Positions 44,887 to 56,415 of a DNA stretch of 64,000 nt are shown here, in pieces. The position numbers and the translations under genes are program-made. This stretch comes from Lineus longissimus (Eukaryota > Nemertea > Pilidiophora > Heteronemertea > Lineidae). A model generated the notes under the pieces. It had not been told where the DNA came from. It ran no database searches and saw only the letters and a list, made by a program, of their open reading frames with translations. The stretch is taken from assembly GCF_910592395.1 (NCBI RefSeq), contig NC_088321.1, forward strand, positions 5,148,001 to 5,212,000, in the 5' to 3' direction. Position 1 is the first letter of the stretch. Each line of letters starts with the position of its first letter.

Positions 44887-46330
44887 GATTCGATGGACAT
44901 GATGGATATATGCATTTTGTTTACACTTTACATACAGTGTATTAATACGTAACCATTACACTCACTACGCTGTGCGAGTTAGTATGTAAAGAGCAAGCTC
45001 TAGTGAACTCACACAACTGTATGTCCTAGCAGACGATTTTTAAATACATGATGTCCCACACCCGCCATTCAGTGGCGCCGGTGTGAATAGATCTACTTGT
45101 GTGAATGGTCAATGGCTCATGACGTCATGAAATAATTGTGTCACGAGGAAGGAAACAATGGGATTCACGTCCGACGTGGTAACTGTGGGTGCGGTGCGTC
45201 ATGAATGCAGGATCGGCCAACGCGCGGCCCATATGGAATGCGACAAACTGTCCCGGAACCAGAATTGTCATGGGTCTGCACAAAATTTTTCAGATTCGAT
45301 GGACATGATGGATATATGCATTTTGTTTACACTTTACATACAGTGTATACGTAACCATTACACTCACTACGTTGTGTGAGTTAATATGTAAAGAGCAATC
45401 TCTAGTGAACTCGCACAACTGTATATCCTAGCAGACGATTTTTAAATGCATGATGTCCCACAATCTACTTGTGTAAATGGTCGATGGCTCATGACGTCAT
45501 GAAATAATTGCGTCACGAGGAAGGAAACAATGGGATTCACGTCCGACGTCGTAACTGTGGGTGCGGTGCGTCATGAATGTAGGATCGGCCAACGCACGGC
45601 CCATATGGAATGCGACAAAACTGTACCGGTGTAGAAGTTTAAAATGTCCTAGGATAAAATGTCCGGGAACAAAGGATTCTATTATGCGCTGAGCTATTGA
45701 CGGTCATTGCCTCTATAGAACCATATGCCATAATCTGTCAGAATACAATAGGCCCGGACACTTTTTCCAGGGGGGACACTTTTTACTTTTACACCGGAAC
45801 CAGAATTGTCATGGGTCTGCACAATTTTTTTCAGATTCGATGGACATGATGGATATATGCATTTTGTTCACACTTTACATACAGTGTATACGTAACCATT
45901 ACACTCACTACGTTGTGTGAGTTAATATGTAAAGAGCAAGCTCTAGTGAACTCACACAACTGTATGTCCCAGCAGACGATTTTTAAATACATGATGTCCC
46001 ACACCCGCACTTCAGTGGCGCCGGTGTGAATAAATCTACTTGTGTAAATGGTCGATGGCTCATGACGTCATGAAATAATTGCGTCACGAGGAAGGAAACA
46101 ATGGGATTCACGTCCGACGTGGTAACTGTGGGTGCGGCGCGTCATGAATGCAGGATCGGCCAACGCACGGCCCATATGGAATGCGACAAAACTGTACCGG
46201 AACCAGAATTGTCATGGGTCTGCACAATTTTTTTCAGATTCGATGGACATGATGGGTATATGAATTTTGTTTACACTTTACATACAGTGTATACATACGT
46301 AACCATTACACTCACTACGTTGTGTGAGTG
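44887..46330 (+). repeat. Tandem copies (~405-bp period) of the foldback B arm
   Basis: GATTCGATGGACATGATGG starts at 44887, 45293, 45834 and 46237. The spacing is 406, 541 (373 without the 168 bp of the 45630 insertion and its duplication) and 403 bp. Each unit contains CACTCACTACGTTGTGTGAG, a TATGTAAAGAGCAA stretch, GTCCCACACCCGC and TCATGACGTCATGA. The second unit lacks about 33 bp. Units are homologous to 32484-32830 and 34540-34905. Frames of 70-80 codons in each unit (for example 45158-45379 and 46101-46331) repeat with the DNA and are not supported as genes. Confidence 0.9.
45630..45793. mobile_element. 164-bp MITE with CCGG target duplication
   Basis: Imperfect TIRs (TGTAGAAGT at the left, ACTTTTACA at the right) with AAAATGTCC repeated inside. 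CCGG flanks it at 45626-45629 and 45794-45797. The neighbouring tandem unit has the uninterrupted site GTACCGGAACCAG at about 46195-46207. Confidence 0.85.
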
Positions 46331-46604
46331 ATTATTTGGACAACCAGAAACTCTTCAAAAAATATTTCCTTATTCCCAAAATAAATTATGCGTCTCTGCC
46401 GTGCATTTAAAGCAATGCTTCTTTTGTTACAATGACCTAGTTGGTGGGTTGAGTTATGTGTATTGGTTTAGTGGTATATCAATCGATGCGCGCTCCATTG
46501 GAATATTTGGCACTTAATACCACTCCTCATGACCATCACACGCAGGCAGATGTTGCCAAAAACAGATGTGCCTATAATACTTTCTGGTGATAAAGTTTCT
46601 CACG
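46331..46604. other. No gene recognised
   Basis: Unique spacer between the tandem foldback arms and THAP element copy 2. Confidence 0.5.
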
Positions 46605-46909
46605 TTGAAGGCCATAACTCAAGGTTTTTTGCCATTTTCTGCTGTAAGACGATTTCAAAAGTGTACCTAACACTTTATACAATACAGAAAACCAAATGCA
46701 ATTAGCTCCATCCATTTTGAAGATATAGCCAATTATGTGTTTGACAACTTGATTACCTGATCAGGCTAGCAACTGGCTTGTTAGAGCCAGGCGGCGGGTT
46801 CAGCAAAAGTTGTGATGTAGATCAGGTTATCTGTACATGTCATGCAATCATAAAAGCAGGAGGGCCTTAATTAATTATGCACACCTGGAAGTAATGTGTT
46901 TCATTCACT

Positions 46910-47266
46910 ATGGTGTATTGTATGGCTCCAAATTGTGTCAAGTATAGCACAAAGAACAATCGAATGAGGGATGGGACCCATTTTCATGAATTTCCAAAGC
47001 CAGTTGAACGAGAGAGGAGGAAGCTGTGGATTCAGAAGTGCAAACGTTTGGAGTGTTGGAAGCCTGGGCCTTCGGCCAAACTTTGCAGTGATCACTTTAT
47101 CGATACGGATTATCACATGAAGCCGGATATCTGCATCCAACTGAATATTAAATGCCACTTGTTAAAAACAGCTGTTCCATCTGTATTCGATTTGACCAAC
47201 CCCACTTACATGCGACAGCCTCCAAAGGAACGTTCGTTAGCCAAAAAACGTAAACTCTCATTATGA
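46910..47266 (+). CDS. THAP zinc-finger protein fragment, copy 2
   Basis: The 118-residue frame matches copy 1 through the THAP domain (MVYCMAPNC, FHEFP, KLCSDHF) and keeps a fuller AVPSVF box at 88-93. A lysine-rich tail, RSLAKKRKLSL, could act as a nuclear localisation signal. The stop falls at the junction with the minus-strand frame, so the natural C-terminus is probably deleted. Confidence 0.8.
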   Translation: MVYCMAPNCVKYSTKNNRMRDGTHFHEFPKPVERERRKLWIQKCKRLECWKPGPSAKLCSDHFIDTDYHMKPDICIQLNIKCHLLKTAVPSVFDLTNPTYMRQPPKERSLAKKRKLSL

Positions 47267-47382
47267 TCTAGTGATATTAATGGCTCGAACATGTACGGCT
47301 CAACGGTTAAATATCCTTCTGTATCGACCAAAACATCCTCAAATCCACTGCTCTCACTCTCTGAACTGTATGCGGAAGCCAT
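47206..47382 (-). CDS. Acidic PYMFEP frame, copy 2
   Basis: Starts MASAYSSESESSGFEDVLVD, includes VEPYMFEP, and reads 58 codons to a stop, overlapping the THAP frame on the opposite strand because of the internal deletion. A donor-like GTAAGTGG occurs just before the stop (minus strand, about 47202-47208), so the parent gene may have been spliced. Confidence 0.45.
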   Translation of the reverse strand: MASAYSSESESSGFEDVLVDTEGYLTVEPYMFEPLISLDHNESLRFLANERSFGGCRM

Positions 47383-47621
47383 CTTGCTTTGTTCTGACTG
47401 GCCTGATCTACGTCATCAAAAAAATCCCTAGCGGCCACATGTGGAACTAATCTAAAGTTGTGTGTGGTGGGAAATTCAAATAGTTTCAAATTGAAAATTG
47501 AAATAACTAAATAATGACTTTATTAATAGAATTTTTTTAATGTCTGGGATCTTGTTTTTTAACCCTCAACATATTTCATGAGTATCAAGCATGTTTTCAA
47601 ACCTAGATATATGGCCTTTAA

Positions 47622-47938
47622 TGTTTAAATTGTCTTGTTATTCTGGAAGGGGAGAGCATTAGCGTCGTTTTGAGAACCTAACAAAAAACAATCGTTCAAA
47701 AACTCTGACCGCCAGCTAGGGATTGAAAAATGAAAATCATGGAATTCCTGGCTACAGGCTGTTTTGAAGTTATGGGTTTTTGCCGGTATCCATGTGTTCC
47801 AATTCCCAGGAACGTATGTGTCCAAGTACCTATGTTTCCCAGTACCGCCAGTTTTCTGGTATGTTTCCTCGTATCAAAAGGGGTTGAGGATTTAAATGCT
47901 ACCAAATGAAAAATATCTGAATTAATTTCAAAATTAAT
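47622..47938. other. No gene recognised
   Basis: Contains a degenerate run of CCTATGTTTCCCAGTACC-like words at about 47810-47870, similar to words near 30180 and, inverted, 49975-50035. Confidence 0.4.
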
Positions 47939-47947
47939 GGCACTTAC

Positions 47948-49236
47948 GCTGAAAGGGTGGATATCGTCCTGGGTGCCGACAAATGGTACCTAGGTTCGAG
48001 ATCGATTGGACAATAAGCACCCTGGGTGCCATTGCACTAGATAAACAGCACCCAGCTTCTTTTTGCCTGGTCTACGGATCTTAGGGACGAGGACCTTTCC
48101 TTCAATCTCGTTTTATCTCGCGCCGTGGTTTATATCACATGGGGCTAGGGAGCGTATGTCAACCTCCTCCAGGAACCAATGAAAATCCGTTATTATAATG
48201 AGGTAAACAATGACACGTGCTAGTCTTGCAGTTTGCCATCTTCAGGCAGCGATGACTGTGACGTCATACATCAGGTGGGCGTGGGCACGAAATTCTTCAC
48301 CCGCGAGTGACTGCATGCTGTTTGACACACGTGTCTTGTACAACCGTTATTAAACAATATACAATGGAGTTCGGCTTAGGCCAAAAAGGTGAATAATCAC
48401 GTTATCACATCGTGCTAAATGCTACATTTTAGTCTATTCGATGTTGATAACAAGGTCTAGGCTAGTAGGCCTAAATCGGCTGCTAGCGCTAATTAGGCCC
48501 CTCAAGGGCCTAGATGCCAGCAACAACACTAGGCCTACCATCATCCCGACACGCATCATGTATCATGTCCATCCATATGCGTGTCAAACTGCACTCGGTG
48601 CTCTGTGTGTAGGCACTACTAATCGATGTTGTGTTCGGATTTTGAACAATGGGGGGGGGCTGAGCAAAAAAAAACACATAAAAAGCAAGTTTAGCTGGTC
48701 CTCCAAACAACACAGTGTCCTCCAATTGCCCTGTTCCCTTGATAGTCCAGCCCTGCCGGCTGTATAGTGTATTTCAACATAGTATACAAGACTAGCACGT
48801 GTCATTGTTTACCTCATTATAATAACGGATCATTGGTTCCAGGAGGAGGTTGACATGCGCTCCCCAGCCCCATGCCCATGTGTACATATTGACTGATTGT
48901 CAAGAAAAATATGCAGCAAATCCATTCATTTTGTCATCACACAGTTTTTCATTCTCTGAATATATCCCTCCTACAATCCGAAATGTGCTTTCAAAGACTT
49001 ATAGGCCTAAACGCGTTTTTTTCTGTTTATCTGTTCTTTTTATTTCGCGCACTGCTAATGCCGCAAGTACCACGGCGCGAGATAGAAAGGTCCTCGTCCC
49101 TAAGACCCGTAAGCCAGGCAAAAAGAAGCTGGGTGCTGTTTGTCTAGTGTAATGGCACCCAGGGTGCTTATTGTCCAGTCGATCTCGAACCTGGGTACCA
49201 TTTGTCGGCACCCAGGACGACATCCACCCTTTCAGC
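47948..49236. mobile_element. 1.29-kb inverted-repeat element with 9-bp TSD GGCACTTAC
   Basis: Ends GCTGAAAGGGTGGAT and complement, flanked by GGCACTTAC at 47939-47947 and 49237-49245. The outer arms pair over about 180 bp (47948-48127 with 49060-49236), and an inner pair links 48150-48230 with 48785-48870. No transposase is present. A 9-bp duplication fits Mutator-like elements. A related arm lies at 50761-51034. Confidence 0.85.
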
Positions 49237-49386
49237 GGCACTTACATGTACATATGTATTACATTACTAAGAAAACTATTTAATTGCAGATGGCTGCGTT
49301 TCGATGCCTGCGGTATCGGGCCACTACTTCCAAGGACCCGGCCAACCATCACAAGCTACTGCTTCTCTTCGTCTCAACTACATAAA

Positions 49387-49853
49387 ATTTCGGTGGCTGG
49401 AAAGGGATATCGTATAAAATGGATATCGACTGATTATCTCGGGTAGGGGGGGGGGTCACCTTTTTACCTCGGGGGGGGGGGGGGGGATTTTTTAAGTCAG
49501 GGAGGGGGGGACTTATTAAATCGGTCAGGGGAAAACTTATACGGAAACGAGGCTGGGCTTACCTAACTGTATGTTATTTACAACGAAACCGTTTTGTTAA
49601 GTTAAACTAAGCCCTGCCTCGCTCGTATGTCCTCCCCGAGATAGTGTAATGACGGCAAAATGAGAAACATTTTTAGTTTTATCTTTTTTGTTTTTGTAAG
49701 TGTTCTCTCCCCCGGTTCCGTCGCCCCTCATATCCCACCCCACGCGAGATGATACGTCGTCGTCCACTCGACAAAGGAAGTCGTCCCCGCTCAGAAAATA
49801 TAATACCGACAATATTTTGATAATACCGATGTTCTTTTGAAGCCACTGTATCA
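49387..49853. mobile_element. Diverged relative of foldback A
   Basis: Left CGGTGGCTGGAAAGGGATATCG and right end reading GTTCTTTTGAAGCCACTG resemble the foldback A termini. Between them are G-rich tracts, ACTTATTAAATCGG and, inverted, AGTCGTCCCCGCTCAGAAAA. Iterons are decayed. Proposed as an old copy. Confidence 0.45.
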
Positions 49854-49859
49854 AATCTA

Positions 49860-50600
49860 CTATTAGGGAAGATGTACTTCCGGGAATTCAGATAAAAAAA
49901 TGGATTTGTAGAAATTTACAGAAAGAATGAGCTGATAACGTATAGATGTAACAACTTAGGCCTAGTACCGGGAAACAGAGATAGCGGGAGACATATGTAC
50001 CGGGGCACATAGGTCCTGGGACACATAGGTATGTATCGGTCTAAATTAGCATTCGGGTGGACCCGAAAAACATAGGGCATGTTACACATCATAGGGCCCG
50101 TGATACGTTAGGACGACCGCGCGACTTACCAGATGGGGACGGTGGAGAGCTGCAACTGGTCACTTTCAGCATAGGATCCGGCCGTCCTCGAGTAGAACAC
50201 GTCGGAAACTATAAGGGCTACACGATCGATCACGCAATGAATTACACTCACAGAAAATTGTGTATCCACTTTGAGCACGATTTACAAATCGGATAAACTA
50301 CAAAATACGGCACATCCAGAAAACCTTATCATCTGCACCTGCCGGATCATGATAAACACAGATTATCAAACGAAAATCCACTGATGAACAAAATGAACTT
50401 GTGAACTTCCCTGACGAATAGTTGATACACGTAGACGAAGCACGCCAAGAGTATCCTCCACGTCCAACAGAGACACGACTTTAAAAATGAACAACGCCCT
50501 TCTATACTCTGGGAACTTATCAAGCCCGGGCCTGCCTGCCTGCCTGAATGACGCGTGCCAAATACAGGCTGGTGAATTTTTTTCCATAGTTCAGGCTCTA
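49860..50600. other. No gene recognised
   Basis: Short frames only. Words such as ACATATGTACCGGGGCACAT near 49993 repeat in degenerate form. Confidence 0.4.
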
Positions 50601-50624
50601 ATAATTTTGGAATGGGTTGACGTG

Positions 50625-51034
50625 TATCTCGAACTTTCATAGACATAAAAAGAAATAAAAAGAACAGATCAACAGAAAAAACGCGTTTAGGCCTAAAGGT
50701 CTTTGAAAGCACAATTTGGATGATTTATTCAGAAAAGGTATATAGGAGGGATATATCCGAAATGTGCTTTCAAAGACCTATAGGCCTAAACGCGTTTTTT
50801 TCTGTTGATCTGTTCTTTTTATTTCGAGCACTGCTAATGCCGCAAGTACCACGGCGCGAGATAAAACGAGATTGCAAGAAACGTCGTCCCTAAGATCCGT
50901 AAGCCAGGCAAAAAGAAGCTGGGTGCAGTTTGTCTAGTGTAATGGCACTCAGGGTGCTTATTGTCCAGTCGATCTCGAACCTGGGTACCATTTGTCGGCA
51001 CCCAGGACGACATCCACCCTTTCAGCCATACTTA
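50625..51034. repeat. Arm of the GCTGAAAGGGTGG element plus a local palindrome
   Basis: 50761-51034 matches 48978-49236 (ending CCACCCTTTCAGC). 50640-50715 is the inverse of 50763-50835, making a palindrome centred near 50738. The left arm expected for a whole element is missing, and the sequence after the right end does not reproduce a target duplication. Confidence 0.75.
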
Positions 51035-51335
51035 TGACCAGTGGTTTCACAATTGTGATAACCTGCTTTAAAAAACAGAGAGGTTTAACAACATGAGTAC
51101 AATGTTCCCATTAAATAGAGAGGTTTAGCTGTGTTACCATCATGCTAGCAGTAGATGGAGAAGTTAGTAATGTCAAGTCAAAGATGCACGAAGCACATGG
51201 TCCAGGAATGATTGCTTTGTGCATATGAAAACAAAGTATCCCTAGCGGTAACATCATGCACATTTGTACACACTATGTCGGTATTAAGAGATGGGATTAC
51301 CGGGAACCAACAGATGCGTGCACAGAATGTCAGAG

Positions 51336-51780
51336 GAGACAAGACCACTAATGAATATTCATAGGTTGGAGGGTCCAGGCCTATCTATTAGACGAGTGCA
51401 TGTTTTTTTACGCTCAAGTACATATTTGGAGAGGTATTAAAAAAATATTTGTTGTGGCAAGTCTACAGATATAAAGAAATTATTTCATGAAAAAATTAAT
51501 TTCGAATTTTGCTAATTGGGTAATAGGGGGCGTGTTTTGAGTTTTTTCTGCCAGTTGGCTGAAAATAGTGGAAATATCAAAGTCTGTCTAATTTGTCGAT
51601 TAAAAAAAAATTTCCGTGGTCAATCACCATTTTATTTTTCACCATTTACTTGCCCGACTGTCCGGAATAACATAATCTAAATTTCAGATTCACAACACCA
51701 CGCGTTCTTTGATGCGTCGCGGTCAAACATTGACAATTTAACTGCTAAAAGGCTTAAAAAATCAATTGTGGTCTTGTCTC
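51336..51780 (+). mobile_element. MITE copy 3 of the GAGACAAGACCAC family (TSD AGAG)
   Basis: Perfect 13-bp TIRs with AGAG at 51332-51335 and 51781-51784. Nearly identical to copy 1, suggesting recent movement. Confidence 0.92.
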
Positions 51781-51861
51781 AGAGCCAACTACAAATGAAA
51801 AGTAGGCTTCGGGTTTATACAGGGATGCTAAGACTCTTCCCCGCGCCTCTATCTCCAACGT

Positions 51862-52589
51862 ACGGTGGCTGGGAAAAGACATCGAAAAAAAAAAATTCTC
51901 GGCGGGACGACTTATTATCTCGGGGGGACGACTTAGTAAGTCGGGGGGGACGACTTAGTAAGTCGGGGGGACGACTTATTATCTCGGGGGGACGACTTAT
52001 TAAGTCGGGGGGACGACTTATGAAAGCGAGGGCGAGGCCTGGCTGTGACTGTCTCATCTCTCTCGCCATATCAATAACTAGGCAGTGCGGCGAAGACTGA
52101 TGCGGCCTGGCTGTGACTCTCTCATCAGTCTCATCATGTTGTCAACACGGTGGAGCAGCCAGGACTGATTCGGCCTGGCTGTGACTTCCTCATCACTCTC
52201 ATCATGTTGACAACTAATAATATTGCCCTACTGCCTTTTTCATGAATCAATTTTGAGCATTATGTTTACAACGTAGTTGACAATAATTATAGTGAGAGAG
52301 ATGAGACAGTCACAGCCAGGCCAAATCAGTCTTGGCTGCTCTGCCAAGTTGTCAACATGGTGAGAGAGATGAGGAAGTCACAGCCAGGCCGAATCGGTCC
52401 TGGCTGCTCCACCGTGTTGACAACATGGTGAGAGAGATGAGACAGTCACAGCCAGGCCTCGCCCTCGCTTTCATAAGTCGTCCCCCCGACTTAATAAGTC
52501 GTCCCCCCCGACTTAATAAGTCGTCCCCCCGAGATAATAAGTCGTCCCGCCGAGAATTTTTTTTTTCGATGTCCTTTCCCAGCCACCGT
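51862..52589. mobile_element. Compact foldback element A copy (TSD TCCAACG)
   Basis: The 728-bp element has ends ACGGTGGCTGGGAAAAGACA and complement, iteron arrays of five (left) and three (right) 21-bp units, and an inverted core as at 31773-32445. TCCAACG occurs at 51854-51860 and 52590-52596. It defines the ground-plan of the family without nested insertions. Confidence 0.9.
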
Positions 52590-52599
52590 TCCAACGATT

Positions 52600-53646
52600 G
52601 TTTAAAACTGAATGAGAATAATTAAACGACCGAGTGCCCGTGACGTCATGTGGCTTCGGACGATAGCAAAGTATCGTTAGCGGCTTAACATCACGTGCAC
52701 ACTCTGTCGATAAGCGATGGGGTAAATGACTGGTCTCTAACGACCACGATCCGGCCGTACCTGGGCGCCAATAATCGCCTAATTATTCCACTTGTTTCTG
52801 TATTAGACTACCCATCACTAAAATTTCCCATCTCTAAAACAGAAACCCATTCCGGCAAAGAGGGCAAATGGTGTCCCTATCACAACAAGAAAGAACATGA
52901 GCTGAACACTGCCAAACCCCATCCTCATTGAAAGAAAATAAACGGAAAGTACCTCAAAATATACACAGGTCTAGCACGAAATACCAAACCTGATTATATA
53001 AAAACCTTGTCGCCCATCCGAACTTCCAATGCCTCGAGACTGTTTAAATTACTCGTTCCCACAGCTGTCCTCTTCACCATTATAGCGGAGACCCGATAAG
53101 TCTTCCATCAATAATGCCCCCTAACTCAAAGAGGCCTGCCCAACAACTTCCTGCTTCACCCCTCGGACTAATTTCAAGGAATTGTAACGCTCCAAAGTGG
53201 TCACCTTACAGAAATCACAGTTTCCTCCCTTCAAAATATTGACTGACATTGGGGGTTATCCAACCTTGTCGAACCAACGATTCGAGAAACCCACTCTCCA
53301 CGAACCAACCCTTGACAGCGTTCATGATCAACGACTCTGAACACAGAATTGGCTGCGATATTTGACACAGTTCCATAAAAAAACCGGGCTGGCCTGTTCT
53401 GACATGAACAGCGGGTTTTCTATACCCCATTGCTTTAGAATTTCAACCATACACCACCATTTTCCCCTTCCTATCACTACGACGGCTCAGACCAAAAACA
53501 TACATGTATCTCAGAGTCAGAGGGAGTACAAGAGATCGTACTCACCCATTTGACCCTTTTTCCAATGTATTACCAACGGCGAACAAGATTGAAGGCTATG
53601 TTTTCACCCCATCAGTATCCCAAAATAGATTAGTCTAAAGGCTATA
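52600..53646. other. No gene recognised
   Basis: Moderate-length frames (for example plus 52695-52931) lack recognisable motifs. Confidence 0.4.
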
Positions 53647-54122
53647 TACTCTCAACTCGGCTGTATAAGACCAGGCCGGTAAATACCACCCACTACCAAG
53701 TTTCATGGTTATTCATTCGCAGCCAGGGGTATTAGGCCTATAGAAATCCTTGTCAGACCTTATTGGTTGAGAGAACTGGAGTTTTGCTTTTGCATGGGTA
53801 ATGTTATGATTGGCAAGTAGACCTGTCACCGACTTCATGGTTTGGCTTTCATGAAATCAACATGCATTAAGAAGCTCAATGAGTGGATTGTGACCATTCA
53901 TCGCTACATGATCACCTTTCTGTGTCCTGGGATGTGCTGACCTCAGGGTTTGACTTGTTTAGACAGGGTGTTGCAAAATGAATGTTTGATGGTATTCTTT
54001 TCAGAAAGGTTTGTTTCGTTAAAAATTGAGCTAACAGATAACAATGACTTGGTATAACTTTATGATATGCTTTATTCTATTCGAAATTCATACATGTAGT
54101 AATGCACGTTGGTATGTTGCAA

Positions 54123-55505
54123 TTACTCCTGCACAAGTTCGTTTTCAACGTCTACAAAGTCAAGTCCATCCTCTTCCTCCGCCTCCTCGTCGTTATCATC
54201 GCCCATTGGTGCTGCAGGCCCGTTCTCAATATCCCGTGGTCGGAATGACGCTTCAAATCCGCTTAGAATTACGCGGGGTTCCACGGCTTCCCAGGCATAG
54301 CTAACAATGTTCACCACATCCAGTAGTTGCACTGGTAGACACGCACCATCGTCATCTGTGTGTTCTATTTTCCACATCTTCCATTGCGTTTTGGCGTTAC
54401 TCTTGAAGGATTTCATGACTGCAACGTCAAGTGGTTGTACGAGTGACGTGCAGCCAGCTGGGATGAAGTCAATGATACCTCCCATCTCAGTGGTGCGCAA
54501 TCCAAAGTATTCGGTTCTGTGCACCCGATATCTGTCGACCAGAAGCAAAAAAAGATCGCAGTGTTCGGCATCAATATGAGGCTAAAATACCTCATCTAAC
54601 CAGTGTCCAATCGTCTCTTCTTTCACCCATCCAGTTTGGGAGGATGTAACTTTAACATTAGCAGGGATGTTCTGGTTCTCCAGTTCAGCAATCTTCCGAA
54701 CGAATCCTCGGCGAGGGAATGTCACATGAGCTGGCAACTTGCCCCCACTGGCAGAGATGCAAAGTGAAACCGTGCAGCCTAACTTTGTGTTTGACCTGGA
54801 CGTCCTGACATCAACAGACCGGGCACCTTTGGTGTTACATGTATAAAGAGGGCGACAGTCAAAAAGAAAGAATGTTTCATCCATATTGAACACGAAACGA
54901 AATTCAATACCCATCCTTTCAATGGTGTCTGTGGCTTCATTCCGAAACATTTCGACTCGAGCCGCAGCATCAGCGGGAAGAGTTGTGGTGTTCTTATTAG
55001 CCTTTCGAAATGAAATGTTCTTTCTCTTCATGAAGTCATTAACCCATCCAGATGAGGCTCGGAAATCATGAAGAATAGGCTTTGAATGGACAATTTCATT
55101 TTGTCTCTCTTCGGTGAGATCGTGCCACCAGGCTACATACAACTCCAACGCTTTCTCCTGAATGTCCTGCACAGCAACAGGGAGGCGTTTCTCCCTCTGG
55201 TCCAAAACCCATTCATGGACTTGTTCCTCAACCTCTGTCCAGGTTCCGATATTCCTTGCTCTTTTCTTCCGTGCATTGCCGTTGTTTGGTCGCTGAGCAA
55301 GTTCCTATCCCTTTAAATTCCATTTACGGAATGTCTCTTCAGGGATCCTGTAGTGTTCCACAAATTCCCGTCGGTCGGCTACTGTACCATTATCTAATGC
55401 AGTGTAGAAATCACGAAGATACGCAATTTTCTCCTTGATACTGTAACTCCTCCGCCTTTTCGGCAAAGGTGCAGCAATACCGACTTCCTCGTCATTTGCA
55501 TCCAT
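54123..55505 (-). pseudogene. pogo-like transposase with two in-frame TAG stops
   Basis: From ATG at 55505 the frame runs 460 codons, close to full length. An N-terminal psq-type HTH region (KRRRSYSIKEKIAYLRDFYT) is followed by a CENP-B-type HTH (FRASSGWVNDFMKRKNISFR, about residues 148-167). The DDE domain has FNMDETFFLF (Asp209), LLLVDRYRVH (Asp324) and CTSLVQPLDV (Asp360). An acidic tail (DDNDEEAEEEDGLDF) ends the protein. The only defects seen are TAG at codons 67 and 308; no frameshift. Either they are decay or, less likely, a sequencing or read-through matter. Confidence 0.9.
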
Positions 55506-55729
55506 GTTGTACTATGCCTATCTCCTAATTCATGCATTATGACTACCATTAATAAGGGGGAATAAAAAGACCCAGTGAGGATTTATTGTATTACAGCAAA
55601 ATCAAAATTCATAGTCAACAGTATGACCTAACCACATACAGGTAGGTGAAATTAACACGAAACTTAACAAACACAACAAAGAGCTAGGCCTGATGACACA
55701 CCAATGGCGACTCACAGTCATGACTGCTC

Positions 55730-55905
55730 AAGGCCGAAGTTACATAGACCTCATTCGTTCATTTCCCAGGACTCATTTTCCCCTTTTGCTTTCTTTCCCC
55801 TGTAAAAGCACGGCCTTGTGGCGTGCATTCACCGAGGAATGAAAGAAAAACCCGGAAAGTGACTCGTGGTAAATGAACGAATGAGGTCTATGTAACTTCG
55901 GCCTT
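55730..55905. mobile_element. 176-bp MITE nested in the pogo element
   Basis: Perfect inverted ends AAGGCCGAAGTTACATAGAC run about 34 bp; the interior is unpaired. It lies between the transposase start and the right TIR, so it does not interrupt coding. A target duplication is not evident. Confidence 0.8.
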
Positions 55906-56028
55906 ACAGGCCTATGCTGTCTCTGACCTGTCATTGGTTCTTCTTCATACAATATCCCAATGAATATTGATATGTAATGGGCGGGCAAGAGGTGTCTGGC
56001 CTGGTCTTATAGAGCCGAGTTGAGAGTA

Positions 56029-56415
56029 TGTATGCTTAACGTACCAAAGCCACACATACATGTAGATCCCTTATCTTATTGTGTGAAAAGAGGCCAGCAT
56101 GAATAATGGTGGGTGTTTCAAAATATTATGGTCACATGCAAAGCCATCAGCTGGTCAGAGGGGTTGTTTCTCTCAGTTTTTAAAGTGAATAAAAGAACTG
56201 AAATTAACATGAAATGGGAGAATAAATAGCATTAGTAGGTACCTGAACAATTTACACTGATTTCTGTTTTGCAATTTCTTTATTTTGGTATATTTCCGAA
56301 CTGTTGACTCATGAAATGCCCCCATATGCTAATGAGAACTGCTGTTGACAGTTGACAATCTACCTTATGATGATGACCGTGCCCTATATGGAAGCGACAA
56401 AATGCAAATTGCAAA
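56029..56415. other. No gene recognised
   Basis: Spacer between the pogo element and duplicated segment copy 2. Confidence 0.5.

Larger units (their letters stand above)
46609..47617. mobile_element. THAP-bearing DNA transposon, copy 2
   Basis: The same TIRs as copy 1 (AGGCCATAACTCAAGG at the left; CCTAGATATATGGCCT at the right), with TTGA at 46605-46608 and TTAA at 47618-47621, a slightly decayed target duplication. It is 371 bp shorter than copy 1 because of a different internal deletion that fuses the ends of the two convergent frames. Confidence 0.85.
53649..56026. mobile_element. pogo-like (Tc1/mariner superfamily) transposon, 2.4 kb
   Basis: TIRs of about 29 bp, CTCTCAACTCGGCT(G/C)TATAA at each end with one mismatch, are flanked by TA at 53647-53648 and 56027-56028. 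The minus strand encodes a pogo-type transposase (54123-55505). A 176-bp palindromic MITE lies inside at 55730-55905. Structure is complete apart from the two stops in the transposase. Confidence 0.9.

Noticed and set aside
45158-45379. Frames of 70-80 codons beginning MGFTSDVVTVGA or MGIMVTVVAV in several places
   Set aside because: They recur because the foldback B arm is repeated (34698, 45158, 46101); frames end differently after indels and show no domain.
54044-54304. Plus-strand frame of 86 codons
   Set aside because: It is the antisense shadow of the acidic C-terminus of the pogo transposase.
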